A stretch of DNA of 46,177 bases from Alkalibacterium thalassium (GCF_900101165.1 NZ_FNFK01000012.1:1-46177); one strand, 5' to 3'. Shown: positions 7,136-16,941, numbered from the stretch's first letter. Numbers and translations: made by a program. Notes: generated from the letters alone by a model not told the origin.

Positions 7136-10120
7136 TCAGTCTTGTGTTTTGAGCGCTTCTACCATATCCACTCTTTTCAGCTTAAAGTGCATGACTAGCA
7201 TGACCAAGCTTGAGAAGAAGAACATCAGCAGAAACGAGTACAGATAACTGGTTAAACTGATCTGTCTTGCGAAACGCATAATGTCGATTTCTGCAGTCTG
7301 CAGAACAAACCGGTGCATGATGAATCCTAGTCCGAAACCAGTAAGGATTCCTAAGACAGTGAGCACCAGATTCTCTCTATAGACATACATCGTCACTTCT
7401 TTATCAAAGAACCCGAGCACTTTAATGGTAGACAGTTCGCGTATCCGTTCAGAAACGTTGATGTTTGTCAGATTGTATAGGACAACAAAGGCCAGTGAAG
7501 CTGCGGAAACGATCAGGACAATGGTCACTACATCCAGACTATCCATCGAATCCTGGAACGCGTCTTCGATCGCGGCGGCGAATGCCACACCTTGAACAGC
7601 ATCTTCAGCTGTCAGCTGCTGTCCCAGCTGATCGTCGTCGACTGCCTCTGTATCATACCTCAATAAGCGTGTATCGTATTCAGCTTCTTCTCCCATGAGT
7701 TCTTCATAGGCTGAAGGTGACAGATAAACATAATGTTGAACGTAGTGTTCAACTATTTCTTCAACTTCGATATCAAACACATCTGAATCATTAGTTTTTA
7801 CAGTAATGATATCTCCGACATCAGCATTCAGCAGGTCGGCCAGTTTGTCAGTGATGATGGCTCCTTCTTCAGGTAAATCAAAGGTAACCGATTCATCATC
7901 CAGATCGCGAAGGTCAACAAACTCTTCCATCCGACCCGGTTCGCTTGGGACAAATAGATTGATATCGTGAGATTCCCCGTCTCTTTCTGCGTAGGCATTA
8001 TCTTGACTGACGTGTAGGTGCCCTTCCAGCCCTTCTAAGGATTCAAGTGTCTCTATATACTCTTCGAGCTGAATTTCACTGGCATCAGTGTTCTCTGAGA
8101 CAATAGCCTGGTACAGATTGATTTCTCCAAACTGTATCTCTCCGATATCTCCAATCGAGTCGGAAAGTCCATACCCAGTAAGAAGCAGTGCAGTTCCACC
8201 AGCCACTCCAAATAAAGTCATGAGCATGCGGCGCTTATATCTGAACAGATTTCTCGACGCAACCTTTTGAGTAAAGGTGAACCGATTCCAGATAAATGGC
8301 ATGTATTCCAAGAAGATCCGTTTCCCTTTTTTAGGTGCTTTTGGCTTCAACAAGGCAGCTGCGTTGCTCCTCAATGATAGACGAACGGATACGAGTGTCG
8401 ATAAACCTGTTGCAATGAGTGCACCTGTAATTGAAATGACGGCGTAACTCCAGTAGAACTGTGTATCTGCGGATGGCAGATTATACATTGAACTGTAGGC
8501 ATCCATTACTACAGTTGGGAAGATCCAGTAACCTAGTAGCAGACCTATAATTCCACCTACAACTGTTGCGATAAAGGCATAAACGAAATACTTCATCGCA
8601 ATAGGAAAGTTTCCATAACCTAAAGCTTTTAGTGTTCCAATCTGATTTCTTCCCTCATCGACCATTCTAGTCATTGTTGTGAGCGATATCAGTGCCGCAA
8701 GCAGGAAGAAGAAGACAGGAAAAATCTGCGCAATTGCTGTGATCCGTTCTGCATTTTCATCAAACTCTTCGTAGCCCTGAAAGGACGTCCGATCCTGTAT
8801 AAAGTATTCCGGCTCTTCCAGATCAGCAAGTTCCTCTTCGGCTTCTGCCAGGTCTGCTTCTGCTTCTGCTATCTCTTCTTCTGCACTCTCCTGTTCTTCT
8901 TCGAACTCGGCAAGCCCCTCTTCATACTCTTCCTGTGCCTCTTCAAGCTCAACGCGGGCATCTTCCAATTCAGCACTCGCTTTCTGAATTTCAGTATCAA
9001 GCTCATTTTCTGCCTGTGCCAGTTCAGCCAGACCCTGCTGGATCTGTTCTTCCTGAGCATTAAGTTCAATGGAGGTCTGTGGATCTTCTATCTGAGCTGC
9101 TTCAAGCTGTTGTCTATTTGATTCCACTTCAGCAAGAGCGGACTGCAGCTGAGCACGCTGATCTTCGATTTCGCTTCTGGCGTCTACTTCTTCCTGCTCC
9201 AGTTCAGCAAGTCCTTCTTCGTAGTCTTCAAGCCCTTCTTCAATTTCAATTCGGGCGTCTTCCAGTTCCTGCTCGGCATTCTCCAGCTCCTGTCGCGCTT
9301 CCTCGATTTCATAATAGCCGTCACTGATTTCTTCTTCGATTTCCTCAACGAGTGCCTCATAGCGTTCGGAAGGACGATCTGCCAGCAATGCTTCGACTTC
9401 TTCTGTGCGCTCATCAATATACTGATTATAGTCTTCTGAATACACCTCATACTCGCGTGCGTTTTCAAAAAGTAAATAGGCATCTGTATGTACTTCCATA
9501 TCAAACACTTCTTCAAGTACCAATGCGAATCCATCCAGAGAACCTGTCCCGACTTGGGTGTTGCCACGTTCCATCCGCTCAATATAGCGAGGATGATTGA
9601 CAAATCCCACTACTTCGAAAGTTGTTTCAGAAAAATTTTCTTCATATTCGTCCGGTGTACCTTCTTCGATCTGAACTGTATCCCCGATTTTATAGTCGCC
9701 CACATAGCTGTTCGTGTTATCCAGTGCAATTTCATTGACCGTCTCCGGCAGTCTTCCTTCCACGACGAAAGGCTGATTGACTTCCTCATAATCATCAGGG
9801 AGGCCCATAATTTTTGATGACTGCCCGGACTTTTCAAACACCACATCCATGCTGTACGTAATTTGAACACGTGTGTCTTCTAGTGTTTCCAGCAGATCGA
9901 TATCCTCATCTTCGAGCCCCATGGTTGAAAACACATGCAGATCGCTGAGCCGCTGGTCATCGAAATACTCATCGGCCGTATGGACCATGACTGGCCCCGT
10001 TGCACTCAAGCCAGCGAAAAAGGCAACGCCCAGCATAATGATGGCGAAAATAGACAGAAAGCGGGTCTTTGTCCGCCAGATTTCTCTTAAAGTGTCTTTC
10101 CAAACCGTTCTATATTTCAT
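7136..10120 (-). CDS. FtsX-like ABC permease with large coiled-coil insertion
   Basis: A 994-residue permease of an efflux or mechanotransmission-type ABC system. TM1 is at about 20-42; a large extracellular region follows; then a FtsX domain (TMs near 463-483, 510-534 and 557-580), a TM near 633-652, a second extracellular domain (about 660-860), and three C-terminal TMs ending ...VDMVEALKTQD. Residues about 250-437 are an extremely E/A-rich coiled coil. A helix-breaking patch near 345-352 suggests a folded-back hairpin stalk. The segment near 285-311 is closely repeated near 384-410 (DYEEGLAELEQ versus EYEEGLAEFEE). The start has GAGGG 6 nt upstream. Its ATPase is encoded just upstream, 30 bp away. 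Substrate unknown. Confidence 0.88.
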   Translation of the reverse strand: MKYRTVWKDTLREIWRTKTRFLSIFAIIMLGVAFFAGLSATGPVMVHTADEYFDDQRLSDLHVFSTMGLEDEDIDLLETLEDTRVQITYSMDVVFEKSGQSSKIMGLPDDYEEVNQPFVVEGRLPETVNEIALDNTNSYVGDYKIGDTVQIEEGTPDEYEENFSETTFEVVGFVNHPRYIERMERGNTQVGTGSLDGFALVLEEVFDMEVHTDAYLLFENAREYEVYSEDYNQYIDERTEEVEALLADRPSERYEALVEEIEEEISDGYYEIEEARQELENAEQELEDARIEIEEGLEDYEEGLAELEQEEVDARSEIEDQRAQLQSALAEVESNRQQLEAAQIEDPQTSIELNAQEEQIQQGLAELAQAENELDTEIQKASAELEDARVELEEAQEEYEEGLAEFEEEQESAEEEIAEAEADLAEAEEELADLEEPEYFIQDRTSFQGYEEFDENAERITAIAQIFPVFFFLLAALISLTTMTRMVDEGRNQIGTLKALGYGNFPIAMKYFVYAFIATVVGGIIGLLLGYWIFPTVVMDAYSSMYNLPSADTQFYWSYAVISITGALIATGLSTLVSVRLSLRSNAAALLKPKAPKKGKRIFLEYMPFIWNRFTFTQKVASRNLFRYKRRMLMTLFGVAGGTALLLTGYGLSDSIGDIGEIQFGEINLYQAIVSENTDASEIQLEEYIETLESLEGLEGHLHVSQDNAYAERDGESHDINLFVPSEPGRMEEFVDLRDLDDESVTFDLPEEGAIITDKLADLLNADVGDIITVKTNDSDVFDIEVEEIVEHYVQHYVYLSPSAYEELMGEEAEYDTRLLRYDTEAVDDDQLGQQLTAEDAVQGVAFAAAIEDAFQDSMDSLDVVTIVLIVSAASLAFVVLYNLTNINVSERIRELSTIKVLGFFDKEVTMYVYRENLVLTVLGILTGFGLGFIMHRFVLQTAEIDIMRFARQISLTSYLYSFLLMFFFSSLVMLVMHFKLKRVDMVEALKTQD

Positions 10121-10150
10121 CTTATACCCTCATTTCTATTCGACATCTAC

Positions 10151-10855
10151 TTACCACTCAATGCTTTCAACCGACTGAGGCTGTTCATTGATGGTGACTT
10201 CTCTGACTTTCGCATTATTGATGTCGATCACTCGATTAGCCATTGGAGCAATGGCACGATTATGAGTGATGACGACAACCGTTGCTCCATATTCTTCTTT
10301 TGAACGGCTGAGAAGGTCGAGAACTTTCTTTCCAGTTTCGTAGTCCAGTGCTCCGGTGGGTTCGTCACATAAAAGCAACTTAGGCTGCTTAGCTAGGGCC
10401 CGGGCAATAGCCACCCTCTGCTGTTCTCCTCCTGATAGCTGAGCCGGAAAGTTGTCCATCCGATGTTCCAGTCCGACACTTATGAGCACTTCCTCCGCAT
10501 CAAGAGCATCAGGTGAGATCTCAGCTGCCAATTCAACATTCTCCTTCGCAGTCAGGTTAGGAATCAGATTGTAATTCTGAAAGATGAATCCGACATCGTT
10601 GCGCCTGTATTCAGTCAGTTGTTTCTGGTCGAAGCCCACAATATCGGTTCCGTCTATAATGACTTCTCCTCCATCTGCAGCATCCATCCCACCTAGAATA
10701 TTCAGAACAGTTGTTTTTCCTGCACCACTAGGACCGACGATTACAGCAAATTCATTTTTTTCAATATCGAAAGTGATTTTGTCGTTTGCAATCACTTCTG
10801 TTTCTCCAGATTTGTATTTCTTTACTTCGTCTTTAACACTGATATAAGCGGTCAT
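10151..10855 (-). CDS. ABC transporter ATPase, LolD/MacB type
   Basis: A 234-residue ATPase powering the downstream FtsX-type permease. Walker [10 protein letters not shown] is at about 41-49, the Q-loop at FIFQNYNL, the signature [15 protein letters not shown], Walker [13 protein letters not shown] and the H-loop VVITHN. GGEQQ plus DEPTGALD is typical of the LolD/MacB/YknY class, which usually works with FtsX-fold permeases in extracting lipophilic or peptide substrates rather than in classical transport. The start is ATG at 10855, with AAGGA 8 nt upstream; a GTG directly upstream (10858) is also possible. No regulator or two-component gene of the Bce type is adjacent. Confidence 0.9.
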   Translation of the reverse strand: MTAYISVKDEVKKYKSGETEVIANDKITFDIEKNEFAVIVGPSGAGKTTVLNILGGMDAADGGEVIIDGTDIVGFDQKQLTEYRRNDVGFIFQNYNLIPNLTAKENVELAAEISPDALDAEEVLISVGLEHRMDNFPAQLSGGEQQRVAIARALAKQPKLLLCDEPTGALDYETGKKVLDLLSRSKEEYGATVVVITHNRAIAPMANRVIDINNAKVREVTINEQPQSVESIEW

Positions 10856-11029
10856 CACGATCTTCCTTTCTACATATGCCCTACTATTTTAGCATACCTA
10901 TAGAGCCCTTCAGTATAAGTTAGCTTAAAGAACATAATTTTTCATGAAAAAAATCATAACTACATGGACCGTTCATTTTACCGTTAAGCCTCGATAATCA
11001 CTTAGACTCAGCCTTTCCTGCACTACAAG

Positions 11030-11073
11030 AAAACGCCCTGCAGTTTATCCTCTCGGGTCAACCTGCAGAACGT
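11030..11073 (-). terminator. Terminator of the rRNA methyltransferase gene
   Basis: On the minus strand ACGTTCTGCAGGTT pairs with AAACTGCAGGGCGT (one mismatch, two G-U) across a 13-nt loop and is followed by TTTTCTTG. It lies about 20 nt past the stop. Confidence 0.75.
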
Positions 11074-11092
11074 CTACACTTATATAGTTAAT

Positions 11093-12271
11093 TTAGTTTG
11101 TCCGTTCAAGCACAAACACTTTAAGATAGTGGCCCTCGGGATACGCTCTGCTGACGGCAAAGTCATCTGGCAGATCATGTTCATCCATCAGATACGCGTC
11201 TACTTGAAGCTCTTCCAGTGCATCGTTGACCATTTCAAAAAAGTCATCTCTACTGACGCTCCAGGCATTTGTAGAAGTAATGAGTACACCGTTCTGAGCC
11301 AGTACCTCTACTGCATCTTTTACGAGTTCAGTATAATCCTTATCTACGCTGAACGTTCGTTTTTTAGTTCTTGCAAAAGTTGGTGGATCAAGAACAATCA
11401 GATCAAAGCGCAGTTGATGCTTCTTGGCATAGTCAAAATAATCAAAAACATCCATTACTCGGATTTCATGATCATCCGGATTCAACCCATTCAATTCAAA
11501 CTGTTCTCTAGTTCTTTCCTTACTTCTGTTTGCTACATCAACATTGACTGTTTTTGATGCACCTCCCATTGCGGCTGCGACTGAAAAGGCACCAGTATAA
11601 CTGAAGGCGTTGAGTACTTTACGGCCCATACCCAGATCTTCCATGATTTTTCTTCTGACATTTCGCTGATCCAGGAAGATCCCTGTCATCCATCCTTCAT
11701 CCAGGTAGACATTGTAGCGAACCCCATTCTCTAAAATAGTCATTGGCTCGTCTGCCTGTTTTCCGTCTACAAATTTTGACTTGAATGAAGCTGATGGGTA
11801 GCGCAGCTTTTCATAGATTCCCTTGTAGTCGGGCACAGCCATTCTGAATGCATCCAGAATCATGTCTCTATGCTGGTAAATCCCTTCGCTGTACCATGTA
11901 AAGACATAATACCCATCATAATAGTCCACCGTTATCCCACCGATTCCATCGCCTTCTCCATTAAAGAATCGGAAAGCAGTCGTCAGTTTATCTGCATAAA
12001 ATGGGGTCCGTTTCTTACGTGCAATTCTGAACTGACGATCGAAAAAAGATATGTCAAGCTTATCAGTATCGTCTAGAGACAGTACCCATCCGGCAGTTTT
12101 TTTCTCGTCTCCAATATAGCCAAGCCCGACAAACTTGCGGGAGCTGTCTACCAGTCTCACAAAGTCGCCTTCTACAACTTGGTCCTTATCTTTGAAATCA
12201 TAGTCTTCTAAAGCCGGATACCCTTTTTGTATCCGACTGGCTGCCAGTTTTTTTACTTGTAAATTCTTCAT
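11093..12271 (-). CDS. Class I SAM-dependent rRNA methyltransferase (RlmI-like)
   Basis: A 392-residue protein with an N-terminal PUA RNA-binding domain (about 1-75), a central EEHEE-type region, and a C-terminal Rossmann methyltransferase. The SAM-binding stretch VLNAFSYTGAFSVAAAMGGA and the catalytic-site motif LDPPTFARTK are present. Length and architecture match RlmI, which methylates 23S rRNA C1962 in E. coli; the exact target here is inferred. I chose ATG at 12271 (MKNLQVKKLA), preceded by AAAGGGG 7 nt away; the frame continues to 12370 without a better signal and would add an unlikely basic extension. Monocistronic, with terminators on both sides. Confidence 0.87.
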   Translation of the reverse strand: MKNLQVKKLAASRIQKGYPALEDYDFKDKDQVVEGDFVRLVDSSRKFVGLGYIGDEKKTAGWVLSLDDTDKLDISFFDRQFRIARKKRTPFYADKLTTAFRFFNGEGDGIGGITVDYYDGYYVFTWYSEGIYQHRDMILDAFRMAVPDYKGIYEKLRYPSASFKSKFVDGKQADEPMTILENGVRYNVYLDEGWMTGIFLDQRNVRRKIMEDLGMGRKVLNAFSYTGAFSVAAAMGGASKTVNVDVANRSKERTREQFELNGLNPDDHEIRVMDVFDYFDYAKKHQLRFDLIVLDPPTFARTKKRTFSVDKDYTELVKDAVEVLAQNGVLITSTNAWSVSRDDFFEMVNDALEELQVDAYLMDEHDLPDDFAVSRAYPEGHYLKVFVLERTN

Positions 12272-12350
12272 AATGTGCCCCTTTGATTTCTTTTTCATTG
12301 TTGCTTTCATTTTATAATTATACCATACATGATACTTACAGTTTAATCGA

Positions 12351-12393
12351 GAAGAAAAGAAGAGAGACAAACAGTCTGTTCATCTCTCTTCTT
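12351..12393 (-). terminator. ltaS: Terminator of ltaS
   Basis: On the minus strand AAGAAGAGAGA pairs perfectly with TCTCTCTTCTT. An inner AACAG/CTGTT stem closes the loop, and TTCTTCTC follows. It lies between ltaS and the methyltransferase gene. Confidence 0.85.
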
Positions 12394-12409
12394 ATCATTC
12401 TTCATTCTA

Positions 12410-14551
12410 TTAGTTCCTGATTCTTTCCATCAGTCCAGGTTTCGGACGATAGATATAATCCATCTTTTCTCTGATTTCAGGAGCATCTGTTTCATAAAGT
12501 TCAAGTGTGGAATGACCGTCGTTCTTCTCAATTACACTCGTATGTTTTTCTGGATGGTTCTGAAGAATGTCCATCTGATTGGAATACGTATAATCCAATG
12601 GTTCAAGTTGTGTCAGACTTTCCGGCTGATAGAATCTGAGCAAGTCCATGGACATCAGTCTGTCCGAATGATTCATTTCCATTCGAGCACGGTCTCGTTC
12701 TGCGAGAAGTTCAAGACGTTCTGCTTCAGTAAACTGCTCGGATAATTCTTCCCCAGTCTGGTTGTCGTAGATCCGGTCAGAAATGAAGGTGTAGTCAGTT
12801 GTGATCACTCGTCCATTCCTCAACGGTACGCTGCTGTCATGTCCCGGAGAGAGTAGATCCTGTCCCATAAACAGATAATCATCCGTTTCTATACCAAGAA
12901 GATGGAGCAGGGTTGGCAGCACATCAATCTGCCCGCTCGGCATGTCGAACACTTCCCCTTCATCCATTCCAGGAATGTGAAGTATAAACGGAACCTTCTG
13001 CATCTCGGCATTCTGAAATTCTCCCCACTCTTCAGGATCTTTTCCAATAAGTGGAGCCACGTGAGGGTTTCTCATATTGGAAATACCGTAGTGATCCCCA
13101 TACATGACAAAAATAGAGTTTTCATATAACCCTGTTTTTTTCAGATAAGTGAAAAATTCCTCCATCGCTTCGTCAGCATAATTAGCAGTGGCAAAGAAGT
13201 CATTCACTGTAGAATCATCTGTCTGTGCAATCGGAAACCCAGAATTCTGGTCGTCCAGAGGATACGGGAAATGGTGTGTGACTGTAAGAAACTTGGTGTA
13301 GAATGGCTGTGGAAGCTGCTCAAGATACTCAACAGAATCTCTGAAGAACAGCTTGTCTTTCAATCCATACTCAAGCGCCCGATCTCCTGACAGATCATAA
13401 AATGCGGCATCAAAAAAATAATCATAACCGAACTGCCGATAAGTATCTGAACGATTCCAGAAAGAACCGACATTGCCGTGAAAGGCTGCTGATGTATAAT
13501 TAGCTTTACTTTTCAGTATCCCCGGTGTTGCATGAAATGTATTGGATGACCCAAGAGTCTGAAATGCACTGCCCTGAGGAAGTCCATATAGAGACGTTTC
13601 AGTGAGAATTTCAGCATCTGAAGATTTTCCTTGTCCAGTCTGATGATAGAAATTACTGAAGCTGAAGGACTCTTCACTATTATAAAGACTGTTTACAAAA
13701 GGCATGACTTCGTGTGTCTCGCCGTTTTCATCTTCCAGCTCATAATCGATCAGAAACTGCTGAATACTTTCCATAGCGATCACAATGACATTACGGCCTT
13801 CTGCCATTCCAAAATATTGAGGATTGGGTTCAGCACGGTTAGCTTTTGCATAACTGACGATTTCTTCAAGATGAGATTCGTCAGCGCTGGCTTTAATATG
13901 AGAATTCTTAGCTGTTTGATAGACATCGTATCCTGTAAAAAAGTTGATTCCCAAATATTTAACAATATAATTCCGGTCAAATGTCCGTGTAAGCAGCTGC
14001 GGTCGACTGATTTCTGCCAGCAGCAGGTTCCCGACGAGCATAAGAATACCTAAGAGAAGTGTACCAGCTGCTTTCCTGCTGATATCCAGTCTGCTTCCAA
14101 TTAATGACTGGCCCTTTTTAACCTTATACATCAAAGCCAAAAAGACTATAACATCGATCCAGTACAAAACATCCCAAGGCCTCATCATGGCTATCGTGGA
14201 CGCTATCAGTGCACCGGATACGTTGTTGGATCCTACTAAAATGTTCATTGTCAGAAAGTCAGTAAACTCTCTGTAGTATAAAATATTTGAATAGAGAAGC
14301 AGCGTAGCCGCCAGCAGAATCCCCATCAGTATCCAGGTACGACGTTTCTTGTTTTTGCTGAAAAGTGCCACAGAAAAGAGAATGATACCCAGCCCTAAAG
14401 GGTTGATCAGTAAAATGACATGCTGAAGCCACCCAGTTACCCCCAGTTCAAATTCAATTAGGTAGGCAACATAAGTTTTCAGCCAGAATAGAACGATAAG
14501 TACACTGAATAGATCAGTTTGTTTCATGAAGATTTGTTTTATTTTAGACAT
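12410..14551 (-). CDS. ltaS: Lipoteichoic acid synthase family protein
   Basis: A 713-residue membrane enzyme of the LtaS family, which polymerises glycerol phosphate from phosphatidylglycerol onto the lipid anchor of lipoteichoic acid. About five N-terminal TM helices occupy 1-185 and an extracellular sulfatase-fold domain follows. Catalytic features are visible: metal-ligand Glu near 261 (VIVIAMES) and nucleophile Thr near 305 (HQTGQGKSSDAE, the LtaS T300 equivalent); MYGDHYG gives later metal ligands. The start is ATG at 14551, with GAAGGGA 6 nt upstream; a 10-codon upstream extension has no site. It is flanked by terminators, so monocistronic. It may be one of several paralogues, so primase-type (LtaP) activity cannot be excluded. 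Confidence 0.88.
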   Translation of the reverse strand: MSKIKQIFMKQTDLFSVLIVLFWLKTYVAYLIEFELGVTGWLQHVILLINPLGLGIILFSVALFSKNKKRRTWILMGILLAATLLLYSNILYYREFTDFLTMNILVGSNNVSGALIASTIAMMRPWDVLYWIDVIVFLALMYKVKKGQSLIGSRLDISRKAAGTLLLGILMLVGNLLLAEISRPQLLTRTFDRNYIVKYLGINFFTGYDVYQTAKNSHIKASADESHLEEIVSYAKANRAEPNPQYFGMAEGRNVIVIAMESIQQFLIDYELEDENGETHEVMPFVNSLYNSEESFSFSNFYHQTGQGKSSDAEILTETSLYGLPQGSAFQTLGSSNTFHATPGILKSKANYTSAAFHGNVGSFWNRSDTYRQFGYDYFFDAAFYDLSGDRALEYGLKDKLFFRDSVEYLEQLPQPFYTKFLTVTHHFPYPLDDQNSGFPIAQTDDSTVNDFFATANYADEAMEEFFTYLKKTGLYENSIFVMYGDHYGISNMRNPHVAPLIGKDPEEWGEFQNAEMQKVPFILHIPGMDEGEVFDMPSGQIDVLPTLLHLLGIETDDYLFMGQDLLSPGHDSSVPLRNGRVITTDYTFISDRIYDNQTGEELSEQFTEAERLELLAERDRARMEMNHSDRLMSMDLLRFYQPESLTQLEPLDYTYSNQMDILQNHPEKHTSVIEKNDGHSTLELYETDAPEIREKMDYIYRPKPGLMERIRN

Positions 14552-14647
14552 ATAAGTCCCTTCTTTATCTCTGTTAGACATGACGGCCCGTTAGTACAAA
14601 TTTAATTCAGTACTTAACACGCCTCTTTCAACTAATAAATATAGACC

Positions 14648-14727
14648 AAAAAATCAGACCTGTAAAGAACTTTACATGAAAATGAACGATCTTTTAACTC
14701 CATCCACCATACAAGCCCTTACAGGTC
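14648..14727 (-). terminator. Terminator of the two-component operon, with two possible folds
   Basis: On the minus strand TGTAAAG and CTTTACA form a 7-bp stem with a TT loop a few bases before TTTTTT. Alternatively GACCTGTAAG, about 60 nt upstream, pairs with CTTTACAGGTC directly before the T-run. The two folds share the CTTTACA strand and exclude each other. Confidence 0.7.
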
Positions 14728-14767
14728 AGATATTCTCAAGATTTAATGAATTTCTCAAAAGTTTTTC

Positions 14768-16198
14768 TCATTCTTCTTCACTATACCCTTCCTCTTTATC
14801 AGGAAAGTGAACTGTGAAGATGGTTCCTTCGCCTGGTTGACTTTCAACATCTATGCTAGCCTGATGAAGCTGGACAAGCTGCTGAACAATAGCAAGTCCC
14901 AGACCAGACTCTCCATACTTCGTATTGACTCTTGAAGAATCCGCTTTGAAGTACCGTTCCCAGATAAAGCGCAGCTCTTCCTCAGACATGCCTATCCCGG
15001 TATCCTCTATGCTGATACTGACTCCTTCGTCAGTTTTTGTTCCACTGACAATAATCGTTCCTTCACTAGTAAACTGCATGGCATTCTTTATGAGGTTCAC
15101 CAGTATCTGCTTCAGCCGGTCGTAGTCCGAATATACAAAAAGTCCTTCAACATCTTTTATTATCAGTGTGTTAGTTGATTCCACAACTATCTCTTTCATC
15201 TGTTCCTTAATTTCCTCAAGTATATCACCAAGAGGCACATAATGCTTATTCAGAACAATCCGATTGGAACGGATATTTTCATAATCCATGTTTTCATTGA
15301 CCAGTCTGATCAGACGGCGTGTCTCCTTGCGCATCAGCTGAATACTTCTCAGTTTCTGCTGTTCAGGAATAACCCCATACTCGAGTCCTTCCAGCAGGCC
15401 ATTGATTGTAGTCAAGGGGGTCCTCATCTCATGAGCCGCATCCTGCATAAATGTCTTCCTTCGCTCCTCCTGGCGATTCACTTCTTCCTGGGATAACTTG
15501 AGCGCGCTGACCATACGATTGAAATCTCTTGAGAGATAGTCGATTTCGTCTCTTTCCTTATGGCCCAAACGTATACTGTACTCGCCTTCAGCTACTTGAT
15601 GTGCTGCTTTTCTTAATCGGTTTACCCTCTTAACCTGATTATGAGCGAAGATAAAGCTCATCAGTACAGCTAATATTGTTGAAATCAGAAATGCCTGAAA
15701 GAGGTTCCCTTCCAGTTCTTCCATTTGTTCATCAATATGACTGACCGGTGCACTAACTGTAACAAAACCAGAATAGTCTCCCTGCTGATTGTCAAAATAA
15801 GGAAGATAGATCAGAGCCGTTTCACGTGGGTTTCCCAGCATGTCTTCCTGATTTGTAGTCAGCGACAGACGCTCACCTCTGCGCAGCCGGTCTATTTCTT
15901 CGGGAACCACTCTCGCCTCCATATCGGGAGGAAGCTCTGGAAAAATTAGAGAGCCTGTCTCGTCAAAGACAAAAAACGATACCCCCTGAGCATAAAGGAG
16001 CTCCTGAATGGTACTGAGGTCATCGCCGTCCAGCGATTCATCTGTAATCGATTCAGCATAACGAAATAAGCGAGTCTCGATGCTTTTCACCGCAGTATTC
16101 CGTCCAAAATGAACAAGTGACACTACCGTCACAGTCATTAAAATAATGATAACTGCCAGAAAACCAAGAAAAAGCTGGTAGAAGTACGGCAGTTTCAT
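14768..16198 (-). CDS. Sensor histidine kinase (HAMP-HisKA-HATPase)
   Basis: About 476 residues. Order: TM1 (about 8-31); extracellular sensor region of ~130 residues with the DETGSLIFPELP patch; TM2 (about 165-185); HAMP (about 187-240); HisKA with phospho-acceptor His near 256 (AAHEMRTPLTTI); HATPase_c with an N-box (LVNLIKNAMQF), G1 (DTGIGM) and G2 (GLGLAI). It should phosphorylate the OmpR-type regulator encoded immediately upstream; the likely ATG at 16198 begins one base after that gene's stop, implying translational coupling. The frame also has an ATG at 16222 overlapping the regulator gene. The stimulus is unknown; it lacks the PAS domain of WalK or PnpS. Confidence 0.88.
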   Translation of the reverse strand: MKLPYFYQLFLGFLAVIIILMTVTVVSLVHFGRNTAVKSIETRLFRYAESITDESLDGDDLSTIQELLYAQGVSFFVFDETGSLIFPELPPDMEARVVPEEIDRLRRGERLSLTTNQEDMLGNPRETALIYLPYFDNQQGDYSGFVTVSAPVSHIDEQMEELEGNLFQAFLISTILAVLMSFIFAHNQVKRVNRLRKAAHQVAEGEYSIRLGHKERDEIDYLSRDFNRMVSALKLSQEEVNRQEERRKTFMQDAAHEMRTPLTTINGLLEGLEYGVIPEQQKLRSIQLMRKETRRLIRLVNENMDYENIRSNRIVLNKHYVPLGDILEEIKEQMKEIVVESTNTLIIKDVEGLFVYSDYDRLKQILVNLIKNAMQFTSEGTIIVSGTKTDEGVSISIEDTGIGMSEEELRFIWERYFKADSSRVNTKYGESGLGLAIVQQLVQLHQASIDVESQPGEGTIFTVHFPDKEEGYSEEE

Positions 16199-16199
16199 C

Positions 16200-16907
16200 T
16201 TAATCGATCGATCCCGTATCATCAAATTTATATCCCACTCCCCATACAGTCTGAATTACCTGGGGACCATTCTCCGACAGTTTCTGACGTAATTTTTTTA
16301 TATGTGCATCAACTGTCCGCTCATCTCCGAAGTATTCATAATCCCATACCAGCTGAAGAAGCTGCTCACGCGAAAAAACTCGTCTTGGGCTGTTGGCTAA
16401 AGTGTAAAGCAAGTCAAATTCTTTAGGTGTCAGATTATCCAGAGCTTGATTGTATAGTAGAACTTCTCTAGTCGTCCGGTCCATTTTCAAGTGCTCTGTT
16501 TCTATTTCATATTCAGCATTGGCTGAATCGGAGGCATTCACATTGGCTCTGCGCAGAAGCGACTTAATGCGTGCGACGAGAGTAAGCGGACTGAACGGTT
16601 TAGTGACATAGTCATCCGCCCCAACTTCAAGACCGATCACTTCATCACTTTCCGAGTCCTTGGCAGTCAGCATAATTACAGGAACTGTCCTGGACTGTTT
16701 TCTTATTTCTCTGCAAATTGTTATGCCGTCCATTTCAGGCAGCATGAGATCAAGAACGACAAGATCATAGCTGTTTTCATTCTCCTGAAATAGTGAAAGT
16801 CCTTCTTTACCGTTATGAGCAAAGGTAGCCTCCCATTCTTCTTTTAGAAAAAACATTTCGATCATTTCACAGACTGATTCATTGTCTTCAACCATTAAAA
16901 TATGCAT
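16200..16907 (-). CDS. OmpR/PhoB-family response regulator
   Basis: A 235-residue transcription factor. The receiver domain has acidic pocket residues in VEDNE, phospho-acceptor Asp53 (VVLDLMLPEMDG), Thr81 (MLTAKD) and Lys103 (YVTKPF); the winged-helix DNA-binding domain occupies about 130-230 and ends VWGVGYKF. I chose ATG at 16907, with AAAGGA 5 nt upstream; the longer frame to 16979 runs through the promoter. It is paired with the downstream kinase gene. A direct repeat (ATGTAAAT twice, 10 bp apart) upstream of its -10 suggests autoregulation. Confidence 0.92.
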   Translation of the reverse strand: MHILMVEDNESVCEMIEMFFLKEEWEATFAHNGKEGLSLFQENENSYDLVVLDLMLPEMDGITICREIRKQSRTVPVIMLTAKDSESDEVIGLEVGADDYVTKPFSPLTLVARIKSLLRRANVNASDSANAEYEIETEHLKMDRTTREVLLYNQALDNLTPKEFDLLYTLANSPRRVFSREQLLQLVWDYEYFGDERTVDAHIKKLRQKLSENGPQVIQTVWGVGYKFDDTGSID

Positions 16908-16941
16908 AACAATCCTTCTTTCTATAATACGTGCTCCTGTT

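Noticed and set aside
8810-9330. Low-complexity CTTC-rich DNA that could be mistaken for a repeat array
   Set aside because: It is simply the coding sequence of the Glu-rich coiled coil; the heptad pattern explains it and there are no constant spacers.
9184-9603. 139-codon minus-strand frame within the permease gene
   Set aside because: It is an out-of-frame reading of the E/A-rich coiled-coil region; the main frame carries the clear FtsX architecture.
11129-11557. 142-codon plus-strand frame
   Set aside because: It is antisense to the methyltransferase domain, including its DPPTF motif region; no start signal.
13631-14053. 140-codon plus-strand frame
   Set aside because: Antisense to ltaS, with atypical Cys/His/Phe-rich composition and no ribosome binding site.
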